NCBI RefSeq assembly: GCF_905373215.1
Contig: NZ_CAJPRT010000011.1
Location: forward strand, 1-64,000
Length of the DNA: 64,000 bases
Source of the DNA: an uncultured Campylobacter sp.
GTDB taxonomy: Bacteria; Campylobacterota; Campylobacteria; Campylobacterales; Campylobacteraceae
Reading direction: 5' to 3'
Below the pieces are notes generated by a model. It saw only the letters and a list, made by a program, of their open reading frames with translations, was not told the origin of the DNA and searched no databases. Each line of letters starts with the position of its first letter. The first letter of the stretch is position 1. The position numbers and the translations under genes are program-made. Of the stretch, positions 46,145-55,469 are shown piece after piece.

Positions 46145-47253
46145 AAAAGCCCCCTACTGACTAGATTTTTTCGGAATTTCCACAACCCGCGCGCCGCAGC
46201 GATCTCGTCCGCGTCCACTTCGCACATCAGCACGCCCTCTTCGTTTTTCAGCTCGTTTGCGATCTCGCCGCCGGGGGTTACGACGAAGCTCTCGCCGTAA
46301 AATTTAAACTCGCTCTCGCCGAATTTCGCCTCGCCGATGCGGTTGGCGCGAATGACGTAGAGCGAGTTCGTAAACGCTCGCATCTTCAAAAGCTCGCGCC
46401 AGCGCCCGCCGCTTTCGAAGGTCGAGGCGCACGGCACGAGCACGCAGCCGACGTTTTTCTGCATAAAATAGCGCCAAAATACGTCAAAATGCGCCTCATA
46501 GCCGAAGCAGACGCCGAATTTCACGCCACCCTCGCTAAAGATCATCGGCGAAATTTTACCGATTTTGCGGCTTTTACGGTTGGCGAAAAAGCCCTCCTCG
46601 TTCCAGTGCGGATAGTCCATCAGGATATTTTGATCGTAAAATTTTACCTCCGAGGGCGAAAATTTCGCGCAGGATTTCACCCAGATGGGCTCGTTTTCGC
46701 TCGCGCAAAAGATCTCCTCTTCGCTCGCATCTTTTTGGCTTTCGGCTTTTAAATTTGAAGCGTTCGAGTTACTTGGGATCGAAGCGCTTAAATTTAAACC
46801 GTCTGCGGAATTTGCGGCTTTGAAATTTAAAGCGCCTTTAGAATTTGAACCGCCGTTGGAATTTAAATCGCTCTTGGAATTTAGCTCGCCCTTGCAATCA
46901 GGCTCGCCTTTAAGGCTTAAGGAATTTTCGCCGCAGCGTGCGCTTTTTTGAGCCGCGCCGCTGAAAATGCCCGCCTGCCTCAAAATCGCACCGCTAGCGG
47001 CTCTGATTATCGGTGCTACGATATGTAGGTCGTATTTGGCGGCCAGCCGCGCCATCAACTCCTGCTTGTGCTCGCTCTGTTCGCAGGCGATAGAGCGGGG
47101 CATCTTTTTAAGCTCGCTAAAGAAGGAATTTAGCTCATATTCGCCCAGCAGCACGATCCGCGCGCCGTTGTCTTTGGCGACCTTCATATAGTAATCGATC
47201 CGATTTTCGCTCATCGAAAGCGTCGGTAGCTGTAAAACGCATACGTTTATCAT
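46141..47253 (-). CDS. Carbon-nitrogen hydrolase (nitrilase superfamily) with a low-complexity insertion
   Basis: 370 residues. Catalytic Glu in LLGEYELNSFF (E38), Lys in SEVKFYDQN (about K204) and nucleophile Cys in VKFGVCFGYEAHFD (C249). Family members hydrolyse amides or nitriles; the substrate is unknown. Residues about 103-188 form an Asn/Ser/Lys/Leu-rich insert absent from normal members (usually 260-290 residues), built from six-residue repeats. AGGAGGCGGCG before the ATG is a very strong ribosome site. C. jejuni has a related gene near guaB, as I recall. Confidence 0.88.
   Translation of the reverse strand: MINVCVLQLPTLSMSENRIDYYMKVAKDNGARIVLLGEYELNSFFSELKKMPRSIACEQSEHKQELMARLAAKYDLHIVAPIIRAASGAILRQAGIFSGAAQKSARCGENSLSLKGEPDCKGELNSKSDLNSNGGSNSKGALNFKAANSADGLNLSASIPSNSNASNLKAESQKDASEEEIFCASENEPIWVKSCAKFSPSEVKFYDQNILMDYPHWNEEGFFANRKSRKIGKISPMIFSEGGVKFGVCFGYEAHFDVFWRYFMQKNVGCVLVPCASTFESGGRWRELLKMRAFTNSLYVIRANRIGEAKFGESEFKFYGESFVVTPGGEIANELKNEEGVLMCEVDADEIAAARGLWKFRKNLVSRGLL
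46790..46892 (-). repeat. 18-bp coding repeats in the nitrilase gene
   Basis: Encodes GELNSK, SDLNSN, GGSNSK, GALNFK and related units (residues about 122-145), each containing AATT or AAATTT-like words on the DNA. Confidence 0.6.
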
Positions 47254-47262
47254 CGCCGCCTC

Positions 47263-47448
47263 CTAAGCCTGCTCGGGTGCGTTTATTTCGGCAACCTCGA
47301 GTTTGGCGTTTTCTAAAATTTCCTTCGCCTCTTTTAGCAGCGCGACGCCCTGCTTATACAGCTTCACGCTCTCCTCTAGGCTTAGATCCTTGTCGTTTAG
47401 GCTTTTTAAAAGCGCGTTAATCTTTTCCATTTTTTCCTCAAAACTCAT
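47263..47448 (-). CDS. xseB: Exodeoxyribonuclease VII small subunit
   Basis: 61 residues: SFEEKMEKINALLKSLNDKD, then LSLEESVKLYKQGVALLKEA, the standard XseB coiled-coil. It activates XseA to degrade single-stranded DNA. AAAGGATTTTGG precedes the ATG; the start overlaps metX by 11 bases. Confidence 0.93.
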   Translation of the reverse strand: MSFEEKMEKINALLKSLNDKDLSLEESVKLYKQGVALLKEAKEILENAKLEVAEINAPEQA

Positions 47449-48544
47449 CCAAAATCCTTTTTATGATGTAATCAAATTTTTCTATCTCGACCAAAAACGC
47501 GTCGTGTCCGTAGCCGCTGTCGATCTGCGCGTAGCTCGTGCGATCCTTTTTGCCCAGATCGCTCATCGCATCGTAAATTTCTTTCATTAGCCCCGGCGGA
47601 AAGAGCACGTCGCCTTTGAAAGAGATGAGGTGCAGGCGCGATCTGATCTGTGCGCAGGCGTTTTTGAGATTGCCGTAGTGGCGCGTGCAATCAAATATAT
47701 TCATCATCTTGGCGATGTAGAGATAGCACAGCGGATCGAACCTGCGCGCGAAATTTTCGCCGTTGTATTCAAGGTAGCGATCGACCTGAAAGCGCCCGCT
47801 AATCTCGTAAAGACCGTCGGTTTCGACGTAGTTGCGCCCGAATTTATCCTGCATAGAGCTTGGGCTTAAAAAACTTATATGCCCCGCCATGCGCCCCACC
47901 GCCATGCCGTCAAGTCCGTGCTCGGCGATCAGATTTTTATCGTAGTTACCGTTTTTAAAGCTCGGATCGCGCAAGATGGCCTCGGTTGCGATCTTATTAA
48001 ATGCGATCGCCCAAGGCTGCGTAGCGTATGTGCTTGCGAGCACGAAAATTTCATCCGCAAATTCCGGATATTCGATCGCATAGCATAGCGCCTGCATGCC
48101 GCCCAGACTGCCGCCGATAACGGCGCGGGCGCGAGCGATGCCTAGGCGCTTTAAAAGCATCATCTGCGCGCGCACGACGTCTGAGACGACCACTACCGGA
48201 AAGCGCAAGCGGTACTCGCGGCCGCTGCTTTCATCGACATCAAGCGGGCATGTCGAGCCGAACGGCGAAGCTAAAATGTTTATGCAGATGACGAAAAATT
48301 TCGTAGTATCGACCGCTTTATTATCGCCGATGAGCCCGTCCCACCAGCCGGGCTTAACGTCGCCCTCGTAAAGTCCCGCGGCGTGCGCGGAACCGGTTAA
48401 GGCGTGGCAGATGATGATGACGTTTGATTTGTCCGGGTTTAGCTCGCCGTAGGTTTCATAGGCGAGCTTGAAGTTAGAAAAGACGCGGCCGCTCTCCAGA
48501 TAGAGCGGCTCGTCGAAATTTTGAATTTTGCTTTGAAGGATCAC
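47438..48544 (-). CDS. metX: Homoserine O-acetyltransferase
   Basis: 368-residue alpha/beta hydrolase. Nucleophile S146 in VIGGSLGGMQAL; PLDVDESSGREY, and a late Asp (DVLFPPG) and His (SGYGHDAFLVE) complete the triad. It acetylates homoserine for methionine synthesis. Start is GTG at 48544, with its last bases in a GTGA overlap with the guaB stop. I recall that C. jejuni uses a different gene (metA) elsewhere, so metX in this operon is a difference. Confidence 0.93.
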   Translation of the reverse strand: MILQSKIQNFDEPLYLESGRVFSNFKLAYETYGELNPDKSNVIIICHALTGSAHAAGLYEGDVKPGWWDGLIGDNKAVDTTKFFVICINILASPFGSTCPLDVDESSGREYRLRFPVVVVSDVVRAQMMLLKRLGIARARAVIGGSLGGMQALCYAIEYPEFADEIFVLASTYATQPWAIAFNKIATEAILRDPSFKNGNYDKNLIAEHGLDGMAVGRMAGHISFLSPSSMQDKFGRNYVETDGLYEISGRFQVDRYLEYNGENFARRFDPLCYLYIAKMMNIFDCTRHYGNLKNACAQIRSRLHLISFKGDVLFPPGLMKEIYDAMSDLGKKDRTSYAQIDSGYGHDAFLVEIEKFDYIIKRILDEF

Positions 48545-49992
48545 TGATTTACTCGGTAATTCGGCGCTTCCTGCGTGATGATGACGTCGTGGACGTGGCT
48601 TTCTTTAAGACCTGCGCTTGTGATCTCGACGAATTCCGCCTTTTGCTGAAAGGTCGCGATATCCTTGCTGCCGCAGTATCCCATCGAGCTTCGCAAGCCG
48701 CCTAGCAGCTGAAAGATCACGTCTTTTAACATGCCCGCGTAAGGCACGCGTCCCTCGACGCCCTCGGGCACGAGCTTTTCTTTTGCGGTGCCGTCTTGAA
48801 AGTAGCGATCCGAGCTTCCCTTCTGCATCGCCGCCAAAGAGCCCATACCGCGGTAGGTTTTGTACTGGCGGCCCTGAAACGTAATGAGCTCGCCCGGGGT
48901 TTCGTAGCAGCCCGCAAGCAGGCTTCCCATCATCACCGAGCTTGCGCCCGCGGCTAGGGCTTTAGCGATGTCGCCCGAGTATTTGATGCCGCCGTCTGCG
49001 ATGATCGGAATTCCAAATTTAGCCGCCTCGATCGCGCAATCGTTGATCGCGGTAAACTGCGGCACGCCCACGCCCGCTACGATACGCGTAGTGCAGATCG
49101 AGCCCGGGCCGATACCTACTTTAATCGCGTCCGCTCCTGCGTTTGCGATATCTTTTATGCTGGCGGGGTTTGCGACGTTTCCGACCACTACGTCCACGTC
49201 AAAATTTCGCTTCAGCTCCTTAAGCGTGTCGATAATGCCTTTGGAGTGTCCGTGCGCAGAGTCCATCACAAGCGCATCTACGCCCGCTTTTACGAGTGCT
49301 TCGGCTCTTTGCAGATGGCCTACGCTGATCGCCGCGGCGACGCGAAGGCGGCCGAATTTGTCTTTATTAGCGCTTGGATATTCGATACGCTTTTTAAGGT
49401 CTTTAATTGTAATAAGCCCCTCTAAGTGGCCGTTTGCGTCGATTATCGGAAGCTTTTCTACCTTATTGTTTCTAAAAATTTTCTCCGCATCATCAAGCGT
49501 GCAGCCTTTTGGAGCGGTAATTAGCGGAGCCTTAGTCATCTTCTCGCCTACTAGCGCGGCGGTGTCTGTTTCAAAGCGCAGATCGCGATTGGTTAAAATT
49601 CCAATCAGCACGCCGTTGTCGTCGATAACGGGAATGCCGCTGATGTGATACTCGCCCATCAGATCGAGAGCGTCTTTGATCGTGGCATCCGCCTTGATCG
49701 AGATAGGATCGATTATGACGCCGCTTTCGCTCTTTTTTACGCGGCGAACCATCTTGGCTTGGGAGTCCTCGTCCATATTTTTATGGATCACGCCGATGCC
49801 GCCGAGGCGCGCCATCATTATCGCGGTGCGATACTCGGTGACCGTATCCATCGCAGCGCTCACAAGAGGGGTATTTAGCGTGATATTTTTCGTAAAACTC
49901 GTGCTGATATCGACCTCTTTGGGTAAAATTTCAGAGTATTGCGGTACCAACAAAACATCCTCGAAAGTCAGAGCCTTTTTGACGATCTTCAT
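48541..49992 (-). CDS. guaB: Inosine-5'-monophosphate dehydrogenase
   Basis: 483 residues. TIM barrel interrupted by a CBS pair (about 93-205). Catalytic C300 in GIGPGSICTTRIVAGVGVPQ; YRGMGSLAAMQKGSSDRYFQ flap sequence later. It makes XMP, the committed step to GMP. AAAGGATAAGT before the ATG; 2 bases after gatA. Confidence 0.97.
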   Translation of the reverse strand: MKIVKKALTFEDVLLVPQYSEILPKEVDISTSFTKNITLNTPLVSAAMDTVTEYRTAIMMARLGGIGVIHKNMDEDSQAKMVRRVKKSESGVIIDPISIKADATIKDALDLMGEYHISGIPVIDDNGVLIGILTNRDLRFETDTAALVGEKMTKAPLITAPKGCTLDDAEKIFRNNKVEKLPIIDANGHLEGLITIKDLKKRIEYPSANKDKFGRLRVAAAISVGHLQRAEALVKAGVDALVMDSAHGHSKGIIDTLKELKRNFDVDVVVGNVANPASIKDIANAGADAIKVGIGPGSICTTRIVAGVGVPQFTAINDCAIEAAKFGIPIIADGGIKYSGDIAKALAAGASSVMMGSLLAGCYETPGELITFQGRQYKTYRGMGSLAAMQKGSSDRYFQDGTAKEKLVPEGVEGRVPYAGMLKDVIFQLLGGLRSSMGYCGSKDIATFQQKAEFVEITSAGLKESHVHDVIITQEAPNYRVNQ

Positions 49993-49994
49993 AC

Positions 49995-51353
49995 TTATCC
50001 TTTCACGATTTTTTCTAAACTCAAGCCGCCGTCCAGCACCGTTTGTTCATCGTAGGCGCGCCCGATAAGCTGCGCGCTGATATTAAGAGCCTCTTTGTTT
50101 TTCGCCACCGGCACGGAGATCGCGGGAAGCCCCGCTAAATTTACGCCGATCGTGTAGATGTCGCTAAGATACGCACGCAGCGGATCGCTAAGCTCGCCGA
50201 ATTTATATGCCACGCCCGGCGCAATCGGCATAAAGATCAAATCGGCGTCTTTTAAAATTTCCTCATATTCGCTTTTGATGAAAGCCCTTGCCTTCTGCGC
50301 TTTGATGTAATACGCGTCGTAGTAGCCGCTGCTTAGCACGAAGGTGCCTAGAAGCATACGGCGCTTGACCTCGTCGCCAAATCCTTCGCCGCGGGTGTTG
50401 GCGTAGAGTTCTTTTAAATTTAGAGCCTTCGCGCGGTTTCCATAGCGCACGCCGTCGTAGCGGCTTAAATTTGCGCTAGCCTCGGCGGTTGCGATGATGT
50501 AGTAGGTCGCGATGTCGTATTTGGAGCTGCAAAGATCGCGGTAAACGATCTCGTGTCCGAACGATTTTAGCTTTTCTATAGTTAAATTCAGAGCCTCTTT
50601 GACCTGCTGCGAAGCCTCGTCCACGTAGTTTTTTATAATGGCAATCTTAAGCTTGCGATCCGCGTTTAACTTATCTGCGGTGCTTTCGTAAGCGCCTGCG
50701 TAACTCGTGCTGTCGATCTCGTCGCGGCCTGCGATGATGTCGTATAAAATCGCCGCGTCCTCAACACTGCGCGTGATCGGTCCTATCTGATCGAGACTGC
50801 TTGAATACGCCGCAAGCCCGTAGCGACTGACCCTGCCGTAGCTCGGTTTAAAGCCTACGCAGCCGCAAAATGCCGCCGGCTGGCGGATAGAGCCGCCCGT
50901 ATCGCTTCCGAGTGCGGCTACGGCGATATTCGCCGCTACGGCAGCTGCGCTTCCGCCGCTACTGCCGCCTGGTACGCGCGAGTGGTCGGTCGGATTGAGA
51001 GTTTTGCCGTAGAATGAGCTCTCGGTCGTGCTTCCCATCGCAAACTCATCCATATTCGTTCGCCCAAACGGCGCCAAACCGCGCTCGCGTAGCTTTTTAA
51101 TCACCGTCGCGTCGTATGGCGCGACGTAGCCTTGCAGAATTTTACTCGCCGAGGTGACGCTCCAATCTTTTACCTGAATGTTGTCTTTGATCGCGATCGG
51201 CACGCCCTCGCCGCTGATGTTTAGAGCCTCGCCCGTGAGCTGCTCGACGTAGGCACCGAGCTCTTTGGTTTTTAAAATTTTATCCTTTAGCTCCGCTCTA
51301 AGCGCCGAAATTTCATCCGCATTCAGCTTTAGAGCCTCTTTCAAACTTATCAT
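49995..51353 (-). CDS. gatA: Glutamyl/aspartyl-tRNA amidotransferase subunit A
   Basis: 452 residues of the amidase-signature family. Triad K56 (IAIKDN), S131 (GGSSGGS) and S155 (GGSIRQP). With GatB and GatC it amidates Glu-tRNA(Gln) and Asp-tRNA(Asn). Its ATG overlaps the stop of the small membrane ORF (ATGA). Confidence 0.96.
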   Translation of the reverse strand: MISLKEALKLNADEISALRAELKDKILKTKELGAYVEQLTGEALNISGEGVPIAIKDNIQVKDWSVTSASKILQGYVAPYDATVIKKLRERGLAPFGRTNMDEFAMGSTTESSFYGKTLNPTDHSRVPGGSSGGSAAAVAANIAVAALGSDTGGSIRQPAAFCGCVGFKPSYGRVSRYGLAAYSSSLDQIGPITRSVEDAAILYDIIAGRDEIDSTSYAGAYESTADKLNADRKLKIAIIKNYVDEASQQVKEALNLTIEKLKSFGHEIVYRDLCSSKYDIATYYIIATAEASANLSRYDGVRYGNRAKALNLKELYANTRGEGFGDEVKRRMLLGTFVLSSGYYDAYYIKAQKARAFIKSEYEEILKDADLIFMPIAPGVAYKFGELSDPLRAYLSDIYTIGVNLAGLPAISVPVAKNKEALNISAQLIGRAYDEQTVLDGGLSLEKIVKG

Positions 51354-51460
51354 CTGCCATCCTTAAATTTATTCACGAAATAGATCCCCACGCCCGTTGC
51401 TACGCAGATCAGCGCGATCGTAAAAAATACGAAGCCGAGACTTATGGGGCTAGCGAGCAT
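51350..51460 (-). CDS. 36-residue single-helix membrane protein between ileS and gatA
   Basis: ATG at 51460, AAAGG six bases upstream within ileS, stop TGA overlapping the gatA ATG. The protein is MLASPISLGF, a hydrophobic helix (about 6-29) and a basic tail NKFKDGR, so N-out/C-in is likely. Coupling on both sides and a remembered C. jejuni ORF in the same place (Cj1060c) argue that it is real. Too short for ordinary ORF calling. Function unknown. Confidence 0.65.
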   Translation of the reverse strand: MLASPISLGFVFFTIALICVATGVGIYFVNKFKDGR

Positions 51461-54209
51461 GCATGACCTTTGCGCAGCGCGGGCAGAGCTCATCAGGTTC
51501 TTTTGCGTTAAATTTCCAGCATCTCGGGCATTTATGTTTAGAGGATTTTACGAGGCGGAAAATTTCGTCGTTTATCTTAAACTCCGCCAGAGCTTCTCCG
51601 CTTTGCAGAGTGTCTACGTCGCTTACCATGAACCAATCCGCTACGCCCAGGATGTCGTTTGATAAAATTTCGTTCGAGCTCGTCTGCAAAACCAGCTCAA
51701 GCGTCGATTTGATGATCTTGTCTTTTTTCAGCGCGTCTATGAGTTCGAAAAATTTCTCTCTCGATCTGATTAAAATTTCGTCGAATTCTAGAAAATCGTC
51801 AAATTCTATCGGCTTATATGTCAGATCGAAAACGTCCTCCTTGCCCTCTTTAATGATTTGCGGCGCGAACTGCATTACTTCGTCGATTGTGTAAGTTAGC
51901 GTAGGCGCGATCAGAGGCAGTAGCGCTCGCGTAATTAGAGCGATCGCGCTTTGTGCGCTTCTGCGGCGCGGCTCGTCGGGTGCGTCGCAGTAGAGCCTGT
52001 CTTTGCAGATATCAAGATAAATTCCGCTCAGATCGGCGCTTAAGAAATTTAGTAGCTGATTGAAGCCCTTTGAAAAATCGTAGTTTTTAAACGCCGTTTC
52101 CGCGCCCGCAAAGGCGTTTGCCGCGCGCGTTAGGATCCAGCGGTCGAGCCGCGTAAAATTGCTCGTCTCGATCTCGCCCAGATCGCTGGTGCTTGCGAGC
52201 AGAAATCTTATCGTATTGCGGATCTTGCGGTACTGCTCGCTTACCTGCTTTAGGATATTGTCGCTGATCTTTAGATCGGTCGAATAATCGCTCATCGCGA
52301 CCCACAGGCGTAAAATTTCCACGCCGTGGCTCTTTGCGACCTCTTGCGGATAGACGACGTTTCCGACGGACTTGCTCATCTTTTGACCCTTCTCATCGAC
52401 GGTAAATCCGTGCGTGAGGATGCTTTTATACGGCGCACATTCGTTGATCGCGCAGCTTAGAAGTAGCGAGCTTTGAAACCAGCCGCGGTGTTGGTCGCTG
52501 CCCTCAAGATACATATCCGCGGGGAATTTGCCCGCATCGTAAGCGCCGCTTTGCAGCACTGCTTTCCACGTAGAGCCGCTATCGAACCAAACGTCTAAGA
52601 TGTCCATCACCTTTTCTAAATTTTCAGGCTTATAGCCGCTGTCCTGAGGCAAAAGCTCCGAAATTTCCATCTGCCACCAAGCATCCGCGCCCTTAGCCTT
52701 AAAAATTTCGTAGATATTATTTAAAATTTTCTCATCAAAAATCGGCTCTTTGGTGTTTTTATCGCGGAAAAATGCTATCGGCACGCCCCAGTCCCTCTGG
52801 CGGGAAATACACCAATCGGGGCGGTTCTCTATCATCGAGGTAAGGCGGTTGATGCCGCTTTGCGGATAAAATTTAACCTTGCCGATCTGCTCTAGCGCCA
52901 CTTGGCGCAGCGTCTTACCGTCAGGCATTGGCTCGTCCATCGCGATAAACCACTGCTTCGTTGCGCGGTAGATCACCGGCTTGTGCGTGCGCCAGCAGTG
53001 CGGATAGGAGTGGACGAATTTGCCGGATTTGATAAGCGCGGGGCCTAGAAGCTCTAAAATTTTCTCGTTTGCTTTGAAAATATGCATCCCCACGAGCTCG
53101 TCTACGACGTCTGCGCGGAAGAGTTTTTTGGTTTTAAGAGTTTGATCGAAACAGCCGCCCTCATCCACAGGCATAATCACTTCGATGCCGTATTTAAGCC
53201 CTACGAAATAATCGTCCTCGCCGTGTCCCGGAGCCGTATGCACGAGCCCGGTGCCGCCGTCCATTAAAACGTGCTCGCCGAGGATAAATTTCGAAGCTCT
53301 ATCGTTTAACGGATTGATCGCGTTTAAGCCTTCAAGCTCGGCAGCTTTAAATTCTTTTACGATCTCGCCCTTGGTGATGCCCAGGCTTACGAGGCTTTCG
53401 ACCAGAGGTTTAGCAAGGATCAAATTTTCGCTCGTCAGCGCGTAAATTTCATTCGGGTTCAAAGATATCGCGCCGTTTGCGGGCAGCGTCCAAGGCGTAG
53501 TCGTCCAGATGACCGCTTTGGCGCCTTTTGCGCCGATTTTGGCGTTCGCTTCACCACTTAGATCAAACGCCACGAAGATCGAGTAGTCCTCTTTGTCTTT
53601 GTATTCGACCTCGGCTTCTGCGAGCGCACTTTTTGCCGCCCAGCTCCAAAATACGGGCTTACTTCGCTCGATTAGAATTCCTTTTTTTGCGATTTGGCAG
53701 AGCGCCTTGTAAATTTCAGCTTCAAACTCAAATTTTAGCGTCAGATACGGATCGTTCCAGTCGCCCAAAATCCCCATATCTTTAAATTCATTGCGCTGCA
53801 CGTCGATGAACTCTTTGGCATGCTGTCTGCAAAGCTCGCGAATCTGCACTTTTGAAAGCGATTTTTTCCGCTCGCCTAGTTTGATCTCTACTTGCTGCTC
53901 GATCGGCAGACCGTGGCAGTCCCAGCCCGGCACGTAGCGGATCTCCTCGCCGAAGAAATAATGGGTTTTGGTGATGATGTCTTTTAAAATTTTATTCAGC
54001 GCGTGGCCGATGTGGAGGTGTCCGTTAGCGTACGGCGGACCGTCGTGGATATTGAAGCTGACGCTTGCGCCCTTGCGCTTAGCTTTCATCTTTTCGTAAA
54101 TTTTACGCTCGTCGTACCATGCCTTAAACCGCGCAGGTTCGTTTTGCGGCAGCGCGCCTCGCATCGCAAAGTCTGTCGTAGGAAGAAAGAGAGTATCTTT
54201 GTAGTCCAT
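51450..54209 (-). CDS. ileS: Isoleucyl-tRNA synthetase
   Basis: 919 residues. Class I signatures PPYANGHLHIGHA and GQKMSKSVGN, large editing domain between them, anticodon-binding region, and a C-terminal zinc site CPRCWKFNAKEPDELCPRC. Start ATG 54209 after AAAAGGTAC; the longer frame to 54254 is unlikely. First gene of the leftward run to the ThiF-like gene. Confidence 0.97.
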   Translation of the reverse strand: MDYKDTLFLPTTDFAMRGALPQNEPARFKAWYDERKIYEKMKAKRKGASVSFNIHDGPPYANGHLHIGHALNKILKDIITKTHYFFGEEIRYVPGWDCHGLPIEQQVEIKLGERKKSLSKVQIRELCRQHAKEFIDVQRNEFKDMGILGDWNDPYLTLKFEFEAEIYKALCQIAKKGILIERSKPVFWSWAAKSALAEAEVEYKDKEDYSIFVAFDLSGEANAKIGAKGAKAVIWTTTPWTLPANGAISLNPNEIYALTSENLILAKPLVESLVSLGITKGEIVKEFKAAELEGLNAINPLNDRASKFILGEHVLMDGGTGLVHTAPGHGEDDYFVGLKYGIEVIMPVDEGGCFDQTLKTKKLFRADVVDELVGMHIFKANEKILELLGPALIKSGKFVHSYPHCWRTHKPVIYRATKQWFIAMDEPMPDGKTLRQVALEQIGKVKFYPQSGINRLTSMIENRPDWCISRQRDWGVPIAFFRDKNTKEPIFDEKILNNIYEIFKAKGADAWWQMEISELLPQDSGYKPENLEKVMDILDVWFDSGSTWKAVLQSGAYDAGKFPADMYLEGSDQHRGWFQSSLLLSCAINECAPYKSILTHGFTVDEKGQKMSKSVGNVVYPQEVAKSHGVEILRLWVAMSDYSTDLKISDNILKQVSEQYRKIRNTIRFLLASTSDLGEIETSNFTRLDRWILTRAANAFAGAETAFKNYDFSKGFNQLLNFLSADLSGIYLDICKDRLYCDAPDEPRRRSAQSAIALITRALLPLIAPTLTYTIDEVMQFAPQIIKEGKEDVFDLTYKPIEFDDFLEFDEILIRSREKFFELIDALKKDKIIKSTLELVLQTSSNEILSNDILGVADWFMVSDVDTLQSGEALAEFKINDEIFRLVKSSKHKCPRCWKFNAKEPDELCPRCAKVMHAR

Positions 54210-54296
54210 ATTTGTACCTTTTCGTGTCTTAAAAAATTTGTGAAGTTTATCCAAAACGCCATTAAAAAGCTCTGAAAGAGCAGTCCGCGTTTATGC

Positions 54297-54302
54297 TATA
54301 AT
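54297..54302 (+). promoter_or_regulatory. -10 box for the cinA-like gene
   Basis: TATAAT with an upstream TATGC (extended -10), 26 bases before the ATG at 54328. A short GCTCT-GAA-AGAGC hairpin lies at 54268-54280. Confidence 0.5.
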
Positions 54303-54327
54303 GTGCGAAAATTTAATGAGGGTCTTT

Positions 54328-55458
54328 ATGAAAAATATTATCCTTGTAATCGGCGAGGAGATCCGCTACGACGCGGCTTTGATGAGCTATATATCTCGCA
54401 GCTACGAGCAGGTTTTCGGGCGGATGGACGATCTGAAATTCTTAAGCGAAAACGATAAGGTTTTGCCCTTCGCGCTTGAAAAGATGATCGATTCGTACGA
54501 TTTTATCACGATTTTTGCGGCAAACTCCGCCTACGCGGTCGTCGGTAAAATTTTATCGACGCTCTCTTTCGATTCGCTTGAGCTGAAAAACGGAGAGACC
54601 CTAGCGCCCTCGATGGCGCGCACGGTGGCGAAAAACAGCTTCCTGCTAAACGTCAGAGGCTGCTCGGTAAACGTGATCAAGGCACTTTGCTTGCAGAGCC
54701 TGCCGCCGATCCTTCAAGACGCGCCGAGCGCGGGCGAGAGCTTTTATCTATTCGATTGCGAATACGAAAGCGTAAAGCAGCGCCTAGAAAGCCTCGCGAT
54801 CAGTTATAAAATTTCGCTTACGATCAGCAGGCCCTGCTCCTTTTTGTTGCTCGTGCGCGCCAGTGCGATGAAATTCGGAGCGCTGGATGCGTTTTTACAA
54901 AGCGTCGGCAAGTATTATGAGAGCTGCTACATCGAAGGCGGCGATTTTATGGGCTTTGTGGTGGATAGACTGCGCGAGATAGGCGCTAAGATCACCTTTG
55001 CAGAAAGCTGCACCGCAGGGCTCATCGCCGCAAAATTCGGCGCAGTTGCGGGCGTAAGCGACGTTTTTGACGGCTCGCTCGTAAGCTACGCCAACGAGAT
55101 AAAAAATCTCTGGCTCAACGTAGGCGAAGATACGCTCGCACGCTACGGCGCGGTAAGCGCGCAGACCGTGGGCGAGATGCTGGAGGGCGCGCTGCAAAGC
55201 AGTGGAGCGAGCTTTGCCCTCGCGGTAAGCGGTATCGCAGGCCCCAGCGGCGGAAGCGCGCAAAAGCCCGTAGGGACGGTCTTTATCGGCGCAAAGGAGC
55301 AGGGCGGCAAACAGATCGTCGGGGAATTTCATCTAAAGGGCGATCGAAACTACATCCGCGAACAAAGCGCCGATATCGCTATCTGCTTGCTTTTAAAGCT
55401 TAGAAGCGATCTGTTTTTCGGGCGGCTCCCAAGCGCGCCTGCGAGAGATGAAATTTAA
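54328..55458 (+). CDS. CinA-like protein (competence/damage-inducible, nicotinamide-nucleotide amidase domain)
   Basis: 376 residues. The C-terminal domain (about 210-365) is a clear CinA-C/PncC: ITFAESCTAGLIAAKFGAVAGVSDVF, SLVSYANEIKNL, SGIAGPSGGSAQKPVGTVFI. The N-terminal 200 residues stand where the MoCF-like domain of CinA would be but lack its usual motifs. CinA-C deamidates nicotinamide mononucleotide in pyridine-nucleotide recycling. The position beside ileS is the one I recall in C. jejuni (Cj1062). Confidence 0.85.
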   Translation: MKNIILVIGEEIRYDAALMSYISRSYEQVFGRMDDLKFLSENDKVLPFALEKMIDSYDFITIFAANSAYAVVGKILSTLSFDSLELKNGETLAPSMARTVAKNSFLLNVRGCSVNVIKALCLQSLPPILQDAPSAGESFYLFDCEYESVKQRLESLAISYKISLTISRPCSFLLLVRASAMKFGALDAFLQSVGKYYESCYIEGGDFMGFVVDRLREIGAKITFAESCTAGLIAAKFGAVAGVSDVFDGSLVSYANEIKNLWLNVGEDTLARYGAVSAQTVGEMLEGALQSSGASFALAVSGIAGPSGGSAQKPVGTVFIGAKEQGGKQIVGEFHLKGDRNYIREQSADIAICLLLKLRSDLFFGRLPSAPARDEI

Positions 55459-55469
55459 AGGAGCGGATT

